NCBI GenBank assembly: GCA_015179045.1
Contig: WHUZ01000015.1
Coordinates: forward strand, 1 to 64,000
Direction: 5' to 3'
DNA from: Kalaharituber pfeilii
Lineage: Eukaryota; Ascomycota; Pezizomycetes; Pezizales; Pezizaceae
Length of the DNA: 64,000 bases
Shown: positions 61,671 through 64,000 of the stretch, piece after piece
Layout of the letters: every line of letters begins with the position of its first letter
Numbering within the stretch: position 1 is the first letter of the stretch
The notes under the pieces: generated by a model
What the model saw: only the letters and a program-made list of their open reading frames with translations
Told to the model about the DNA's origin: nothing
The model's database searches: none
Made by a program: the position numbers and the translations under genes

Positions 61671-63822
61671 TTGCTTTCACTCTTGTTTCTCTTCCTCCTT
61701 CGCTTTTTCTTTCCTACCATTTGTTTCCATATTGCTTCCTCGTCTCTCATTCGTTTCAACACCTCTTCCCACTCTTTCCTTCGTCTCTCTGCGTCTACTT
61801 CCTTCCGTTTTCTCTCTTGTTCTTCTTCCCTACACATTCTCTCCGCTTCCTCTTCCTCCTTCTGTTTTCTCTCTTCCTCCCTTCGCTTCCTCTCCACTTC
61901 CTCTTCCTTCATCCGTTTTCTCGCCGCTTCCTCTTCCTCTCGCTTCCTCGTCGCTTCCTCCTCCTCCCCACCACCTCTTCCTTCATTCGTTTCCTCTCTG
62001 CTTCCTCTTCCTCCTCTCGTTTTCTCTCTTCCTCCCTTCGCTTCCTCTCCGCTTCCTCTTCCTTCATCTGTTTTCTCTCTGCTTCCTCTTCTTCCTTTCG
62101 TGTTCTTCGTGCTTCCTCTTCCTCTCTTCGCTTCCTCCCTGCTTCCTCTTCCTTCTTTCGTTTCCACTCTGTATGCATCCTGTTCTTAGTTTCTTCGTCC
62201 TGCACGTTTTGCATCTCTTCTAGGGCTTGCATACCCTTTCGTTCTTCCTCCTCATTCTCCCTTCCGGTGTGTCTCTCCTTAGCAATTCTCTCTAGGTTCT
62301 CTTTTAATCTTTCCTTCAGTGTGGCTTGGCTAATTGAAGACATCCCTTCTAACCTGTGATCATCCTCTGCGCCAAATCTCGGAGGGGAGACTGCGAGGGC
62401 TAGTTGAGGGGGTCCAACCGCATCAGGAACGGGTTGCTCGGTGGAGGAAGCACGGGCCAAACCCGCCGTGGATGAAGCGGAGGAGGGTAGTTGAGTGAGA
62501 ATTTCTTGGAGGGAATCGGGGGTGATCGAGGGAGGGCGTGTGCCACACAATGTAGGCGTTGTACCAACTTGCTGGAAACTGTGATCGATCTCGGAGAGGT
62601 AGTGTTGCAGTAGGGGAGACCTCCATGAGGCAATGTAATTTCCGCACTCCGATTGTTCATTCGAACTCCTAAGTGGGCATGTTGAGGAAGGTAGTATGCT
62701 GTTTGCACTGAAAGGACGCCGTGTGGGTGCTGGTGGCCTTGGAAGCAATCCAGGCGTGGACAACGTAAGGGTACGTATAGTACTTTCGAATTCTTCACTG
62801 ATCTTGTGGAATCTTGGGTCATTGGGATTCTCTTCCCTTAGGTGTGTCGCATAAAGTGTGCGGGCTATATCCAGTGGACTATGTTGCGCTGTCGTGGGTG
62901 GTAGGCATGGAACATAGGTAATGGTTGGCGACGACAACATCAGTATAAGGCTCTCATAATCATAACCCAAACTTGTTTCGGCAAAAGTTGGGTCATCACG
63001 ATCCACATGCCTCAAGTGGCCCGCATATCCTTCGCGAGTCCTTTCCAGCGCACTTTGTGGTCTACGATGAGAAAGGCTGGAGGGGTGAGGCGCGGCAGTG
63101 GCTAGTGGCGGTAGTGGTGCGCTTAAACGGGTGGCTGCGATCACACCCCACGGCTCGACTGCAATAGGGTCCGCCTTCGCATGTCTTTGTAAGTGCGAAG
63201 AGACTACTGAGACTGCGATGGGTATTTGGCCCAAGTCATCCTGATAGACTGGAAACTCATTTCCTTTTAGATGTGCACAATATGAATTTAAGGCCGGAGG
63301 TGAGCAGACGCTTCCTCTGCCAGGAGCTGGAACAGGAACTGGGTGCCGGACGAGATTTGTAGCTGCGCTAGCCTGCAGAGATTCATGCGCAATAGTACTC
63401 GACAAAGATCTCTGGACTTCAGCAAATGTGGATATAGTATGACTTGACTTCGGGTCGTACGCTGCATACCGATCCATGTATATCCTCATACAAGCCGTCT
63501 GGTCACGGAGGGTTGCCAACGCCTCTTCAAGTGTGTTTACTGTCGACCGGCCGCGAGTTGGTTCCAATGTTGTGATTTCCGTCGGTGCTGGTTCATTCTG
63601 TTTTCCATTCCCCTGCGATTGCGCATGTACGGGAATCTTTGGTTGCGGAGGAAGATCTTCATATCTTGAGGGTGAAAGCGCGACTGTGGGAGATTGTTGT
63701 GGAGGATTCCGGCTATCGAAATAAGAAGCAGGGGCAGTCATCTTTGTGATCTCGTGTGGGGAGGTAGTAGTGCGCGACGGCGTGGCAGTTGTAGTCCCGT
63801 AACTAGAGGTAAGTGAGCACAA
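61671..63822 (-). CDS. Low-complexity protein with ~38-aa modules and an Arg/Glu coiled-coil tail
   Basis: The 637-aa frame starts at 63822 (MCSLTSSYGTTTATPSRT). It has at least three diverged modules of about 38 aa: YCAHLKGNEFPVYQDDLGQI, YAGHLRHVDRDDPTFAETSL and YATHLREENPNDPRFHKISE, with a weaker one (YMDRYAAYDPKSSHTISTFA), separated by Pro/Ser linkers. Then comes a long Glu/Arg/Lys helix built from EEEEAERKRxKEE-like repeats, a possible single alpha-helix or coiled coil. The annotated frame stops at 61909 after RRRKRRGSERKRKRRENG. The repeats continue in another frame to SESK* (61667), so an indel in the array near 61970 probably changed the C-terminus. No known family recognised. Confidence 0.6.
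61750..62180. repeat. Coding minisatellite, 30/45-bp units
   Basis: Plus-strand units of the type CGCTTCCTCTTCCT(T/C)CnT(C/T)CGTTTTC recur about 14 times with indels; on the minus strand they encode EEEEAERKRxKEE. Confidence 0.8.
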
Positions 63823-64000
63823 ATAGCTTGTGATACGTCAGTCTTGCCGCTTATGCTACCCTTTCTTTTCCCACCGTAAATACGTATGAGAAACTGTATT
63901 AAAACAACAATGGCAAAATTTACGAAAAGGCTTGTTTTGGAACCTGCGTTCTCGAATGCCTTTATTTTGGGTATCTCCTTGATTTTGTTGCTTTCTGTTC

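Overview
The window reads as a gene-poor, transposon-packed stretch of a filamentous ascomycete genome (Pezizomycotina-like). The reasons are short GT-AG introns with CTAAC-type branch sites, a fungal class-II-style P450, fungal STAND-associated N-terminal domains (DUF7708-like and PigL_N-like) with ankyrin repeats, and Tad1-like non-LTR retrotransposons. Species cannot be named from sequence alone.

Host-type genes are few: a cytochrome P450 running in from the left edge (56-1622, +), an ankyrin-repeat gene with a DUF7708-like N-terminus (47784-49683, -) plus its decayed relative (about 17800-18390, -), a duplicated ~1.5 kb block carrying a helical PigL_N-like gene (broken at 24138-24760, intact at 38892-39524, -), and a low-complexity coiled-coil protein gene at the right edge (61671-63822, -). 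Weak coding-like signal lies at 56640-58480 (-).

Nearly everything else is mobile DNA. Two LINE families dominate. LINE-A (Tad1-like: endonuclease, RT, RNase H, CX2C...HX4C finger) is present as at least a dozen 5'-truncated copies, the longest 34719-37858. LINE-B is one heavily interrupted minus-strand relic (28200-about 33120). Other elements are a degenerate copia element with one LTR (5267-about 9340), two solo LTRs with 5-bp duplications (20324-20598 and 31144-31363), a MULE-type element with ~105-bp terminal inverted repeats and a 9-bp target duplication that encodes only a FAR1/WRKY-GCM1-type DNA-binding protein (16245-17782), hAT- and mariner-type MITEs, a GGCCTGG-rich element, dispersed low-complexity repeat families and minisatellites.

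The most striking signal is a large set of ultra-short retro-insertions. Each consists of only the last ~40 nt of LINE-A (a hairpin ending in GCGAG or GCGAT plus TAATGATAT) or of LINE-B (starting GCCCTGCC and ending GGGGTCACGTGA), a poly(A) tract, and mostly 9-16 bp target-site duplications. Their 5' ends recur at the same base, and the LINE-A hairpin shows compensatory base changes between copies. This suggests a structured RNA tail that either blocks cDNA synthesis or is itself mobilised as a mini-SINE. Nested copies let the order of insertion be read directly.
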